Assembly (NCBI GenBank): GCA_020002185.1
Contig: CM034543.1
Location: forward strand, 55,101,535 to 55,165,534
Source: Paraescarpia echinospica
Lineage: Eukaryota; Annelida; Polychaeta; Sabellida; Siboglinidae
DNA length: 64,000 bases
Direction: 5' to 3'
The translations under genes were made by a program, and so were the position numbers. Below, in pieces: positions 45,728 to 57,895 of the stretch. Position 1 is the stretch's first letter, and the number at the start of each line of letters is the position of its first letter. The notes beneath the pieces are model-generated. The model saw only the letters and a program-made list of their open reading frames with translations, had not been told where the DNA came from and ran no database searches.

Positions 45728-47377
45728 ATAGTTCAAGGGGGCAGATTCAGATTATTTAGGACAGTTAGTTGTAACCTCGGAAATGGTAGCTAAGAAAATA
45801 AGGGCTATGAAGGATAATAAATCACCTGGAGTGACGGGATTCCGCCCAAACTACTATTGGAAATTGTAGAACAAATTAGCATACCGCTTGCAACAGTTTT
45901 CAATTTGTCATTAGAAGAGGGAGTGGTTCCTTTAGAATGGAAAGAGGCAAACATTATACCGTTATTTAAAAAAGGTTCGAGAAACAAGTCAGAGAACTAT
46001 AGACCAGTGAGTTTAACATCAGTGATTTGCAAATTATTAGAAAGACTAATTAAAATCACATGGTGGATTTTCTTGTTAAACATAACTTGATAAACCCATC
46101 TCAACATGGGTTTTTAAAAGCGAGGTCATGCTTAACAAATATGTTATGTTTTTTGGAAGACATCACTAGGTGGGTAGATGAGGGATCACCAGTAGATATC
46201 ATCTATTTAGATTTTCAAAAAGCTTTCGACAAAGTACCACATCAAAGATTACTCCTTAAGCTAAAGGCCCATGGCATAGGAAATGGTATAATAAACTGGA
46301 TAGAAAAATGGCTGAATGACAGAAGACAACGTGTAGTAGTTGATGGGGAGGCTTCAAACTGGAAATCGGTATTGAGTGGGGTACCACAGGGATCAGTACT
46401 AGGACCTATATTATTCTTAATATATATCAACGATTTGGACGATGATATAACAAGCAAGGTGTTAAAATTTGCGGATGATACAAAAGTGTTTAGAAGGATT
46501 AAAAGTGACGGAGACAGACAGCATTTACAAGATGATCTTGATAGGTTGATCAAATGGTCTGAAAAGTGGCAAATGCTGTTCAATTTTGGGAAATGTAAAT
46601 GCCTCCACACAGGTCATGGGAATGAAGAGGTAAAATATAAAATGGGGGGTACTGTTCTAAGTACTACTGTAAAAGAAAAGGACTTGGGGTTAACCATTAG
46701 TGCTGATATGAAGGTTTCAGAGCAGTGCGGAATTGCAGCGTCAAAGGGAAATCAAATCCTTGGATTAATTAGGCGAAATATAGCGTATAAGAAAAAAGAA
46801 TTAATAGTACCACTGTACAAAAGAATAGTGAGGCCTCATTTAGAATATTGTATAAAAGCATGGAGGCCATATCGCAAGAAGGACATAGATATGCTAGAAA
46901 GAGTACAGAGGAGAGCGACTAAAATTATACCAAATCTGAGGGATCTTAGTTACGAAATACGCCTAAAAGAATGTGGTTTAACAACATTAGAGACCAGGAG
47001 ATTGAGAGGAGATCACATAGAAGTGTCTAAAATATTGAATGGTTATGAAAATATTGATAGAAACATTTTTTTCTCAGTTAAGAAAAATAGAAGGACCAGA
47101 GGACATAAAGCTACATTAGTAAAGGAGCAGTGTAGATTAGATATAAGAAAGTTTTCATTCTCACAAAGGACTCTAAATGAATGGAACAGAGTATCTCCTG
47201 ATTGTGTTGGTGCTAGTAGCGTGAATATGTTTAAAAATAAAATCGACACATACCTTAAAAAGGCGGGATACATGTAGATAACAAGTATTGGACTCTCGAT
47301 AAGCCAAAAGGCTTCCTTGTCCACCTGCCATCCAGAGTAATTTTCTGGATGGCAATCTTGTTAAATCTTGTTAAATC
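45728..47377 (+). mobile_element. CR1-like LINE copy b, 5'-truncated, in satellite
   Basis: 1650 bp with the same ends, TAATC duplication and GGAGTGACGGG lesion as copy a. It keeps six A before GGTTCGAG but has lost one base in TAAAATCACATGG, so the two halves of the RT lie in different frames. The frame is open from 46060 to 47277 (405 codons), with motif A, GVPQGSVLGP and FADD intact. Private variants include GTGTCTAAAATATTG, and it shares CTCTAAATGAATGG and GAGTATCTCC with copy f. Confidence 0.95.
46060..47277 (+). pseudogene. RT domain of CR1-like copy b
   Basis: A 405-codon frame starting at MVDFLVKHNLINPSQHGF. Same motif order as copy a, with substitutions such as KRIVRPHLEYCIKAW in the thumb and EVSKILNGYENID near the C terminus. 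Truncated relative to a full ORF2, so annotated as a pseudogene. Confidence 0.88.
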
Positions 47378-48405
47378 TAATCCTCTCTAATCGGTAACTG
47401 ATCGTGGCTGACTGATACACGACGTTCTTTGCTTCAGATACTGAGTTAATAACTATTTCTCCTCTTTAATCGGTAACTGATAGTGGCTGAAAGATATACG
47501 ACGTTCCTTGCTTCAAACACTGAGCTAATAACTATTTCTCCTCTCTAATCGGTAACTGATTGTGGCTGACAAATATACGACGTTCCTTGCTTCAAAGACT
47601 GAGTTAGTAACTATTTCTCCTTTCTAATCGGTAACTGATCGTGGTTGACAAATATACGACGTTCCTTGCTTCAAAGATTGAGTTAATAACTTTTTCTCCT
47701 CTCTAATTGGATACTGATCGTGGCTGACAGATATACGACGTTCCTTGCTTCAAAGACTGAGTTAATAACTATTTCTGCTCTCTAATCGGTAACTGATCGT
47801 GGCTGACAGATATGCAACGTTCCTTGCTTCAAAGATTGAGTTAATAACTATTTCTCCTCTCTAATCGGTAACTGATCCTGGGTGACAGATATACAACGTT
47901 CCTTGCTTCAAAGATTGAGATAATAACTATTTCTCCTCTCTAATCGGTAACTGATCCTAGGGAACATATATACGACGTTCCTTACTTCAAAGATTGAGTT
48001 AATAAATATTTCTCCTCTCTAATCGGTAACTGATCCTGGGTGACAGATATACAACGTTCCTTGCTTCAAAGATTGAGTTAATAACGATTTCTCCTTTCTA
48101 ATCGGTAACTGATCTAGGGAACATATATACGACGTTCACTTCAAGGTGAGTTAATAAATATTTCTCCTCTCTAATCACGGTAACTGATCCTGGGTGACAG
48201 ATATGCAACGTTCCTTGATTCAAAGATTGAGATAATAACTATTTTCTCCTCTAATCGGTAACTGATCGTGGCTGACAGATTATACAACGTTCCTTACTTC
48301 AAAGACTGAGTTAATAACTATTTCTCCTCTCTAATCGGTAACTGATCGTGGTTGACAATTATACGACGTTCCTTTGCTTCAAGACTGAGTTAATAACTAT
48401 TAATC
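47378..48405. repeat. 79-bp satellite, block 3 (13 units)
   Basis: Same unit order as blocks 4 and 5 at the start. From about 48110 on, scattered single-base insertions and losses appear (AATCACGGTAACTG, TTATACAACG, TTAATCGCATAG), unlike any other block; probably sequencing or consensus errors near the gap. Confidence 0.93.
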
Positions 48406-49336
48406 GCATAGTTCAAGGGGACGAATTCAGATTATTTAGGACGAGTTAGTTGTAACTTACCTCGGAAATGGTAGCTAAGAAAATAAGGGCTATGAAGGAT
48501 AATAAATCACCACAGGTGACGGGATTCCGCCTAAACTACTATTGGAAATTGTAGAACAAATTAGCGTACCGCTTGCAACAGTTTTCAATTTGTCATTAGA
48601 AGAGGGAGTGGTTCCTTTAGAATGGAAAGAGGCAAACATTATACCGTTATTTAAAAAAGGTTCGAGAAACAAGTCAGAGAACTATAGACCAGTGAGTTTA
48701 ACATAAGTGATTTGCATATTATTAGAAAGACTAATTAAAAATCACATGGTGGATTTTCTTGTTAAACATAACTTGATAAACCCATCTCAACATGGGTTTT
48801 TAAAAGCGAGGTCATGCTTAACAAATATGTTATGTTTTTTGGAAGACATCACTAGGTGGGTAGATGAGGGATCACCAGTAGATATCATCTATTTAGATTT
48901 TCAAAAAGCTTTCGACAAAGTACCACATCAAAGATTACTCCTTAAGCTAAAGGCCCATGGCATAGGAAATGGTATAATAAACTGGATAGAAAAATGGCTG
49001 AATGACAGAAGACAACGTGTAGTAGTTGATGGGGAGGCTTCAAACTGGAAATCGGTATTGAGTGGGGTACCACAGGGATCAGTACTAGGACCTATATTAT
49101 TCTTAATATATATCAACGATTTGGACGATGATATAACAAGCAAGGTGTTAAAAATTGCGGATGATACAAAAGTGTTTAGAAGGATTAAAAGTGATGGAGA
49201 CAGACAGCATTTACAAGATGATCTTGATAGGTTGATCAAATGGTCTGAAAAGTGGCAAATGCTGTTCAATTTTTGGAAATGTAAATGCCTCCACACAGGT
49301 CATGGGAATGAAGAGGTAAATATAAAATGGGGGGTA
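48406..49336 (+). mobile_element. CR1-like LINE copy c, cut by the gap
   Basis: Same 5' end as the other copies but with noisy bases (GCATAGTTC, GGGGACGAATTC, TCACCACAGGTGACGGG). It shares CATAAGTGATTTGCA (a stop in the N-terminal frame) and TAAAAATCACATGG with copy f. The RT frame is open from 48707 up to the gap; KIADDTKVF replaces KFADDTKVF and NFWKCK replaces NFGKCK. The 3' half lies in the gap. Confidence 0.9.
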
Positions 49337-50336
49337 NNNNNNNNNNNNNNNNNNNNNNNNNNNNNNNNNNNNNNNNNNNNNNNNNNNNNNNNNNNNNNNN
49401 NNNNNNNNNNNNNNNNNNNNNNNNNNNNNNNNNNNNNNNNNNNNNNNNNNNNNNNNNNNNNNNNNNNNNNNNNNNNNNNNNNNNNNNNNNNNNNNNNNNN
49501 NNNNNNNNNNNNNNNNNNNNNNNNNNNNNNNNNNNNNNNNNNNNNNNNNNNNNNNNNNNNNNNNNNNNNNNNNNNNNNNNNNNNNNNNNNNNNNNNNNNN
49601 NNNNNNNNNNNNNNNNNNNNNNNNNNNNNNNNNNNNNNNNNNNNNNNNNNNNNNNNNNNNNNNNNNNNNNNNNNNNNNNNNNNNNNNNNNNNNNNNNNNN
49701 NNNNNNNNNNNNNNNNNNNNNNNNNNNNNNNNNNNNNNNNNNNNNNNNNNNNNNNNNNNNNNNNNNNNNNNNNNNNNNNNNNNNNNNNNNNNNNNNNNNN
49801 NNNNNNNNNNNNNNNNNNNNNNNNNNNNNNNNNNNNNNNNNNNNNNNNNNNNNNNNNNNNNNNNNNNNNNNNNNNNNNNNNNNNNNNNNNNNNNNNNNNN
49901 NNNNNNNNNNNNNNNNNNNNNNNNNNNNNNNNNNNNNNNNNNNNNNNNNNNNNNNNNNNNNNNNNNNNNNNNNNNNNNNNNNNNNNNNNNNNNNNNNNNN
50001 NNNNNNNNNNNNNNNNNNNNNNNNNNNNNNNNNNNNNNNNNNNNNNNNNNNNNNNNNNNNNNNNNNNNNNNNNNNNNNNNNNNNNNNNNNNNNNNNNNNN
50101 NNNNNNNNNNNNNNNNNNNNNNNNNNNNNNNNNNNNNNNNNNNNNNNNNNNNNNNNNNNNNNNNNNNNNNNNNNNNNNNNNNNNNNNNNNNNNNNNNNNN
50201 NNNNNNNNNNNNNNNNNNNNNNNNNNNNNNNNNNNNNNNNNNNNNNNNNNNNNNNNNNNNNNNNNNNNNNNNNNNNNNNNNNNNNNNNNNNNNNNNNNNN
50301 NNNNNNNNNNNNNNNNNNNNNNNNNNNNNNNNNNNN
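49337..50336. other. assembly gap, 1000 N
   Basis: Exactly 1000 unknown bases, a conventional placeholder length, so the true distance is unknown. Open frames across it are meaningless. Confidence 0.99.
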
Positions 50337-51380
50337 AAGAGCGTCCATAGAGATACTTATGGAACTTCTTGACTCCAAAGATGATCGATAACGCCTCCTT
50401 CTCGATCTGTTCATAGTTGCACTCACTCGACGAAAGGGTCCATGACGCGAACGCTATCGGCTTCTCATCTCCGTTTTCCATGACATGTGACAGCACGGCC
50501 CCGACGCCTGTCGGAGACGCATCCGTAGCCAGTCGCAGTGGCTTACGACAGTCGTAGTGCATCAGCACCTGCTGTGACGTCAGCAGATCTGTGCACTTCT
50601 GCATTGTGTCATCACACTCGGGAGTCCATCTCCACTCACGATCCTTCATGAGCAGTAGGTGTAGTGGACGTAACACGGTAGACATGCGGGGTATAAACTT
50701 AGCGTAGTAGTTGATCAACCCCAAGTACGAACGCAACTCCTTCACGTCCTTCGGCTTCTGAGAATTGGTGATTGCGTCCAATTTTTCAGATGTGGGATGG
50801 ATGCCTTCCGCATCTATCAGATGACCCAAGTAGTCAACTGATTTCTTGGCAAACTCACATTTCGCCAGATTCACTCGGACGCCACACTTCTCCAGACGAG
50901 TGAGTACTTCGTCTAGAAGTTTCAGATGCTCCTGCTCCGACTCAGCCGTGATGAGGATGTCGTCTAGGAAGCATATCACATGATCCATGCCTTGCAGGAT
51001 CTGATCCATCACCGACTGGAAGATACTCGGTGCGCTGCTCACACCGTACGGCATACGCAGGTAGCGATACGTGCCCTTGTTGGTATTCACTGTGACGTAG
51101 TGTTGCGACTCGGCGTCCAACTCGAGTTGTTGGTACGCATGGGATAGGTCCAGCTTGCTGAACACCTTGCCACCGGCTAGTGACGCGAAGAGATCCTCCA
51201 CGTTTGGAAGTGGGTAGTGCTCACGTTCCACATTCGGATTGATCGTGACTTTGAAGTCACCACAGATCCTCACCGTCTTGTTCGCCTTCGGCACTATCAC
51301 AATCGGAGCCGACCAATCGCTGTGGTCCACCTTCTGGATGATGCGCTCCTTCTTCAACCGGTCCAGTTCGTGTTCAACTA
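50337..51380 (-). mobile_element. Ty3/gypsy pol fragment (RT and start of RNase H)
   Basis: One uninterrupted minus-strand frame of about 350 codons from 51380 down to the gap. From its N side: WSAPIVIVPKANKTVRICGD, then KLDLSHAYQQLELDAESQ (RT motif A), YRYLRMPYGVSSAPSIFQ (motif B), ICFLDDILITAESEQEH (catalytic DD), YLGHLIDAEGIHP, and the RNase H start LATDASPTGVGAVLSH with YEQIEKEALSIIFGVKKFHK. Protease, integrase and LTRs are absent; one end is the gap, the other a direct junction to a CR1-like endonuclease. The lack of stops suggests a young copy. Higher GC than the neighbouring LINEs. Confidence 0.93.
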
Positions 51381-51384
51381 AGAT

Positions 51385-54181
51385 ATTGACCCTCACATAA
51401 TAGGTATAACCGAATCGTGGGCCACCACTGATATATCAGATGCCGAATTGGGACTAACAGGATATGTAATGTTTAGGAAAGATAGAATAGGAAGAAAGGG
51501 AGGTGGAGTTATTTTATATATTAAAGAATCTATACAGGCTTATGAAATAAAATTAGAAAGAGAAGCAGATTGCGAAGAAGCTGTTTGGTGTAACATAGTT
51601 ACAGGAAACTCAACGTTAACAGTTGGGTTACTTTATCGAAGTCCAAACTTAAGCATAGAAGAGAATGAAAAAATACAAAACGCTATAAGGAAAGTAAGCA
51701 AACGGAACTGTATTATTATGGGGGACTTTAACCATGGGCATATACAATGGAAATCTCTACAGAGTATGGGGAGTGAGGACCACAAGTTTTTAGTTTTAGT
51801 ACAAGATAGTTTCCTTTCTCAACATGTGCTAGAACCAACCAGGGAGAGAATGTGTTAGACTTAGTTTTGTCCTCATTAGAAAGAATTAGCTTGACAATGT
51901 CAAGATATGTGAGCCACTGGGGAGTAGTGATCACAACTGGTGATACATTTTACCTCATCAAAGTAAAAAAATCAGAAAGGAATAGTAAAAAGCAGTATAG
52001 GAGAAATTTCCACAAAGGAAGGTATAAGGACATGAGGAAATATTTAGCAAAGATAGACTGGAATAACACACTGAAGAATAAGACAGCAAACTGAATGCTG
52101 GAACATCTTAAATAGTGAAATTAAGTGCATAGTCGATAAATTTGTACCTTTCAAAAAACAAGGGAAACGGTCTAAAAAGAAACACTTATCGAAAGAAGCC
52201 ATTAGACAAATTAAGTATAAACAAATGATGTGGAAGTCATATAGATGTACTGAAATGATGAAGACTACAACATTTATAAAGAAGCACTTAATCAAGCTAC
52301 AGCTGAAATTAGAAATTCAAAGAGAAGCTATGAAAAAAAATTAGCTAGTAATATAAAACATGACAGTAAGAGTTTTTATGCGTATATTCGAAGCAAACAG
52401 AAAGTTCAGGATAAGGTCGGTCCTCTAGAAGATAGTGCTGGAAATACAACATCAGAGGGATTCTTAATGGCAGAAGACCTGAATGAGTATTTTAGTTCAG
52501 TGTTTACCAGGGAAGATATTAGTTCACTGCCAGTACCAGAGGCTGGTTCAAGGGGCAGATTCAGACTCATTTAGGACAAAGTTAGTTGTAACTCCCTGGA
52601 AACAAGAAGAAAAATAAGGGCTATGAAGGATAATAAATCATCTGAGTGGACGATCTCCGTCCAAACTACTATTGAAACTGTGAACAAATTAGCGTACCAA
52701 GCCAACAACAGTTTTCAATTTGTCATTAGAAGTAGGGAGTGGTTCCTTTTGTAATGGAAAGAGGCAAACATTATACCGCTATTTAAAAAGGTTCGAGAAA
52801 CAAGTCAGAGAACTATAGACCAGTGAGTTTAACATCAGTGATTTGCAAATTACAATGACTAATTAAAGACTCAGAGGGATTCTCGTTAAACATAATTTGA
52901 TAAACCCATGTCAACATGGGTTTTTTAAAGTGAGGTTATGCTTAACAAATATGTGATGCTTTTTGGAAGACATCACTATGTAGGTAGATGAGGGATCACC
53001 AGTAGATATCGTCTGCTTAGTTTTTCAAAAAGCTTTCGACAAAGTACCACATCAAAGATTACTGCTTAAACTAAAGGCCCATGGCATAGGAAATGGTATA
53101 ATAAACTGGATAGAAAAATGGCTGATTGACAGAAGACAACGTGTAGTAGTTGATGGGGAGGCTTCAAACTGGAAATCGGTATTGAGTGGGTACCACAGGG
53201 ATCAGTACTAGGACCTATATTATTCTTAATATATATCAAATTGATTTGGACTTACATTACAACAAGCAAAATTTGCGGATGACAAAAAGTGTTTAGAAGG
53301 ATTAAAAAGTGATGGCATAAAGAATACATTTACAAGCATATTCGCCAGGTTGATCAAATGGTCTGAAAAGTGGCAAATGCTGTTCAATTTTGGGAAATGT
53401 AAATGCCTCCACACAGGTCATGGGAATGAAGAGGTAAAATATAAAATGGCGGGTACTGTTCTAAGTAATACTGTAAAAGAAAAGGACTTGGGGTTAACCA
53501 TTAGTGCTGATATGAAGGTTTCAGAGCAGTGCGGAATTGCAGCGTCAAAGGGAAATCAAATCCTTGGATTAATTAGGCGAAATATAGCGCATAAGAAAAA
53601 AGAATTAATAGTACCGTTGTACAAAACAATAGTGAGGCCTCATTTAGAATATTGTATACAAGCATGGAGGCCATATCGCAAGAAGGACATAGATATGCTA
53701 GAAAGAGTACAGAGGAGAGCGACTAAAATTATACCAAATCTGAGGGATCTTAGTTACGAAATACGCCTAAAAGAATGTGGTTTAACAACATTAGAGACCA
53801 GGAGATTGAGAGGAGATCACATAGTAGTGTTTAAAATATTGAATGGTTATGAAAATATTGATAGAAACATTTTTTTCTCAGTTAAGAAAAATAGAAGGAC
53901 CAGAGGACATGAAGCTACATTAGTAAAGGAGCAATGTAGATTAGATATAAGAAAGTTCTCATTCTCACAAAGGACTGTAAATGAATGGAACAGATTATCT
54001 CCTGATTGTGTTGGTGCTAGTAGCGTGAATATGTTTAAAAATAAAATCGACACATACCTTAAAAAGGCGGGATACATGTAGATAACAAGTATTGGACTCT
54101 CGATAAGCCAAAAGGCTTCCTTGTCCACCTGCCATCCAGAGTAATTTTCTGGATGGCAATCTTGTTAAATCTTGTTAAATC
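51385..54181 (+). mobile_element. CR1-like LINE copy d, longer, with endonuclease part
   Basis: Starts in the endonuclease at DIDPHIIGITESWATTDISD, continues with GLTGYVMFRKDRIGRKGGGV, TVGLLYRSPN and CIIMGDFNHGHIQW, then the RT region. From 51840 to about 53345 it has many small indels relative to the other copies, breaking every frame. From 53350 (LIKWSEKWQMLFNFGKCK) to the end it is nearly identical to copies a-f, with an open C-terminal frame 53350-54081. The 3' junction to the satellite is the same as for the others, but no satellite lies 5' of it. Either a hybrid of two copies or a misjoined assembly. Confidence 0.9.
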
Positions 54182-55212
54182 TAATCCTCTCTAATCGGTA
54201 ACTGATCGTGGCTGACTGATACACGACGTTCTTTGCTTCAGATACTGAGTTAATAACTATTTCTCCTCTTTAATCGGTAACTGATAGTGGCTGAAAGATA
54301 TACGACGTTCCTTGCTTCAAAGACTGAGCTAATAACTATTTCTCCTCTCTAATCGGTAACTGATTGTGGTTGACAAATATACGACGTTCCTTGCTTCAAA
54401 GACTGAGTTAGTAACTATTTCTCCTTTCTAATCGGTAACTGATCGTGGTTGACAAATATACGACGTTCCTTGCTTCAAAGACTGAGTTAATAACTTTTTC
54501 TCCTCTCTAATTGGATACTGATCGTGGCTGTCAGATATACGACGTTCCTTGCTTCAAAGACTGAGTTAATAACTATTTCTGCTCTCTAATCGGTAACTGA
54601 TCGTGGCTGACAGAAACACGACGATAATTGCTTCAAAGACTAAGTTAATAACTATTTCTCCTCTCTAATCGGTAACTGATCGTGGCTGACAGATATACAA
54701 CGTTCCTTGCTTCAAAGATTGAGTTAATAAATATTTCTCCTCTCTAATCGGTAACTGATCCTGGGTGACAGATATACAACGTTCCTTGCTTCAAAGATTG
54801 AGTTAATAACGATTTCTCCTTTCTAATCGGTAACTGATCTTGGGTGACAGATATACGACGTTCCTTGCTTCAAAGAATGAGTTAATAACTATTTCTTCTC
54901 TCTAATCGGTAACTGATCCTAGGGAACATATATACGACGTTCCTTACTTCAAAGATTGAGTTGTAAATATTTCTCCTCTCTAATCGGTAACTGATCCTGG
55001 GTGACAGATATACAACGTTCCTTGATTCAAAGATTGAGATAATAACTATTTCTCTTCTCTAATCGGTAACTGATCGTGGCTGACAGATATACAACGTTCC
55101 TTACTTCAAAGACTGAGTTAATAACTATTTCTCCTCTCTAATCGGTAACTGATCGTGGTTGACAATTATACGACGTTCCTTGCTTCAAAGACTGAGTTAA
55201 TAACTATTAATC
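54182..55212. repeat. 79-bp satellite, block 4 (13 units)
   Basis: Clean 13-unit spacer between copies d and e. One unit (about 54610) has AGAAACACGACGATAATTGC in place of the usual sequence. Confidence 0.95.
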
Positions 55213-56863
55213 ATAGTTCAAGGGGGCAGATTCAGATTATTTAGGACAGTTAGTTGTAACCTCGGAAATGGTAGCTAAGAAAATAAGGGCTATGAAGGAT
55301 AATAAATCACCTGGAGTGACGGGATTCCGCCCAAACTACTATTGGAAATTGTAGAACAAATTAGCATACCGCTTGCAACAGTTTTCAATTTGTCATTAGA
55401 AGAGGGAGTGGTTCCTTTAGAATGGAAAGAGGCAAACATTATACCGTTATTTAAAAAGGTTCGAGAAACAAGTCAGAGAACTATAGACCAGTGAGTTTAA
55501 CATCAGTGATTTGCAAATTATTAGAAAGACTAATTAAAGATCACATGGTGGATTTTCTTGTTAAACATAACTTGATAAACCCATCTCAACATGGGTTTTT
55601 AAAAGCGAGGTCATGCTTAACAAATATGTTATGTATTTTGGAAGACATCACTAGGTGGGTAGATGAGGGATCACCAGTAGATATCATCTATTTAGATTTT
55701 CAAAAAGCTTTCGACAAAGTACCACATCAAAGATTACTCCTTAAGCTAAAGGCCCATGGCATAGGAAATGGTATAATAAACTGGATAGAAAAATGGCTGA
55801 ATGACAGAAGACAACGTGTAGTAGTTGATGGGGAGGCTTCAAACTGGAAATCGGTATTGAGTGGGGTACCACAGGGATCAGTACTAGGACCTATATTATT
55901 CTTAATATATATCAACGATTTGGACGATGATATAACAAGCAAGGTGTTAAAATTTGCGGATGATACAAAAGTGTTTAGAAGGATTAAAAGTGATGGAGAC
56001 AGACAGCATTTACAAGATGATCTTGATAGGTTGATCAAATGGTCTGAAAAGTGGCAAATGCTGTTCAATTTTGGGAAATGTAAATGCCTCCACACAGGTC
56101 ATGGGAATGAAGAGGTAAAATATAAAATGGGGGGTACTGTTCTAAGTACTACTGTAAAAGAAAAGGACTTGGGGTTAACCCATTAGTGCTGATATGAAGG
56201 TTTCAGAGCAGTGCGGAATTGCAGCATCAAAGGGAAATCAAATCCTTGGATTAATTAGCCGAAATATAGCGTATAAGAAAAAAGAATTAATAGTACCACT
56301 GTACAAAACAATAGTGAGGCCTCATTTAGAATATTGTATACAAGCATGGAGGCCATATCGCAAGAAGGACATAGATATGCTAGAAAGAGTACAGAGGAGA
56401 GCGACTAAAATTATACCAAATCTGAGGGATCTTAGTTACGAAATACGCCTAAAAGAATGTGGTTTAACAACATTAGAGACCAGGAGATTGAGAGGAGATC
56501 ACATAGAAGTGTTTAAAATATTGAATGGTTATGAAAATATTGATAGAAACATTTTTTTCTCAGTTAAGAAAAATAGAAAGACCAGAGGACATAAAGCTAC
56601 ATTAGTAAAGGAGCAGTGTAGATTAGATATAAGAAAGTTCTCTTTCTCACAAAGGACTGTAAATGAATGGAACAGATTATCTCCTGATTGTGTTGGTGCT
56701 AGTAGCGTGAATATGTTTAAAAATAAAATCGACACATACCTTAAAAAGGCGGGATACATGTAGATAACAAGTATTGGACTCTCGATAAGCCAAAAGGCTT
56801 CCTTGTCCACCTGCCATCCAGAGTAATTTTCTGGATGGCAATCTTGTTAAATCTTGTTAAATC
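55213..56863 (+). mobile_element. CR1-like LINE copy e, 5'-truncated, in satellite
   Basis: 1651 bp with the same ends and the same GGAGTGACGGG lesion. Shares the five-A run and AAAGATCACATGG with copy a. An extra C in TTAACCCATTAG splits the RT frame into 55491-56186 and 56194-56763. TAGCCGAAATATAG is a private change (Arg to Ser). Confidence 0.95.
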
Positions 56864-57895
56864 TAATCCTCTCTAATCGGTAACTGATCGTGGCTGACTG
56901 ATACACGACGTTCTTTGCTTCAGATACTGAGTTAATAACTATTTCTCCTCTTTAATCGGTAACTGATAGTGGCTGAAAGATATACGACGTTCCTTGCTTC
57001 AAAGACTGAGCTAATAACTATTTCTCCTCTCTAATCGGTAACTGATTGTGGCTGACAAATATACGACGTTCCTTGCTTCAAAGACTGAGTTAGTAACTAT
57101 TTCTCCTTTCTAATCGGTAACTGATCGTGGTTGACAAATATACGACGTTCCTTGCTTCAAAGACTGAGTTAATAACTTTTTCTCCTCTCTAATTGGATAC
57201 TGATCGTGGCTGATAGATATACGACGTTCCTTGCTTCAAGGACTGAGTTAATAACTATTTCTGCTCTCTAATCGGTAACTGATCGTGGCTGACAGATATG
57301 CAACGTTCCTTGCTTCAAAGATTGAGTTAATAACTATTTCTCCTCTCTAATCGGTAACTGATCCTGGGTGACAGATATACAACGTTCCTTGCTTCAAAGA
57401 TTGAGTTAATAACTATTTCTACTCTCTAATCGGTAACTGATCTTGGGTGACATATATACGACGTTTTTTGTTTCAAAGATTGAGTTAATAACTATTTCTC
57501 CTCTCTAATCAGTAACTGATCCTGGGTGACAGATATACAACGTTCCTTGATTCAAAGATTGAGATAATAACTATTTCTCCTCTCTAATCGGTAACTGATC
57601 CTAGGGAACATATATACGACGTTCCTTACTTCAAAGATTGAGTTAATAAATATTTCTCCTCTCTAATCGGTAACTGATCCTGGGTGACAGATATACAACG
57701 TTCCTTGATTCAAAGATTGAGATAATAACTATTTCTCCTCTCTAATCGGTAACTGATCGTGGCTGACAGATATACAACGTTCCTTACTTCAAAGACTGAG
57801 TTAATAACTATTTCTCCTCTCTAATCGGTAACTGATCGTGGTTGACAATTATACGACGTTCCTTGCTTCAAAGACTGAGTTAATAACTATTAATC
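56864..57895. repeat. 79-bp satellite, block 5 (13 units)
   Basis: 13 units in the same order as block 4 at its ends; the middle matches block 2 (includes the ACGACGTTTTTTGTTTC unit). Confidence 0.95.

Noticed and set aside
49300..51396. Long frames running through the N block
   Set aside because: Unknown bases contain no stops; only the parts outside 49337-50336 carry information.
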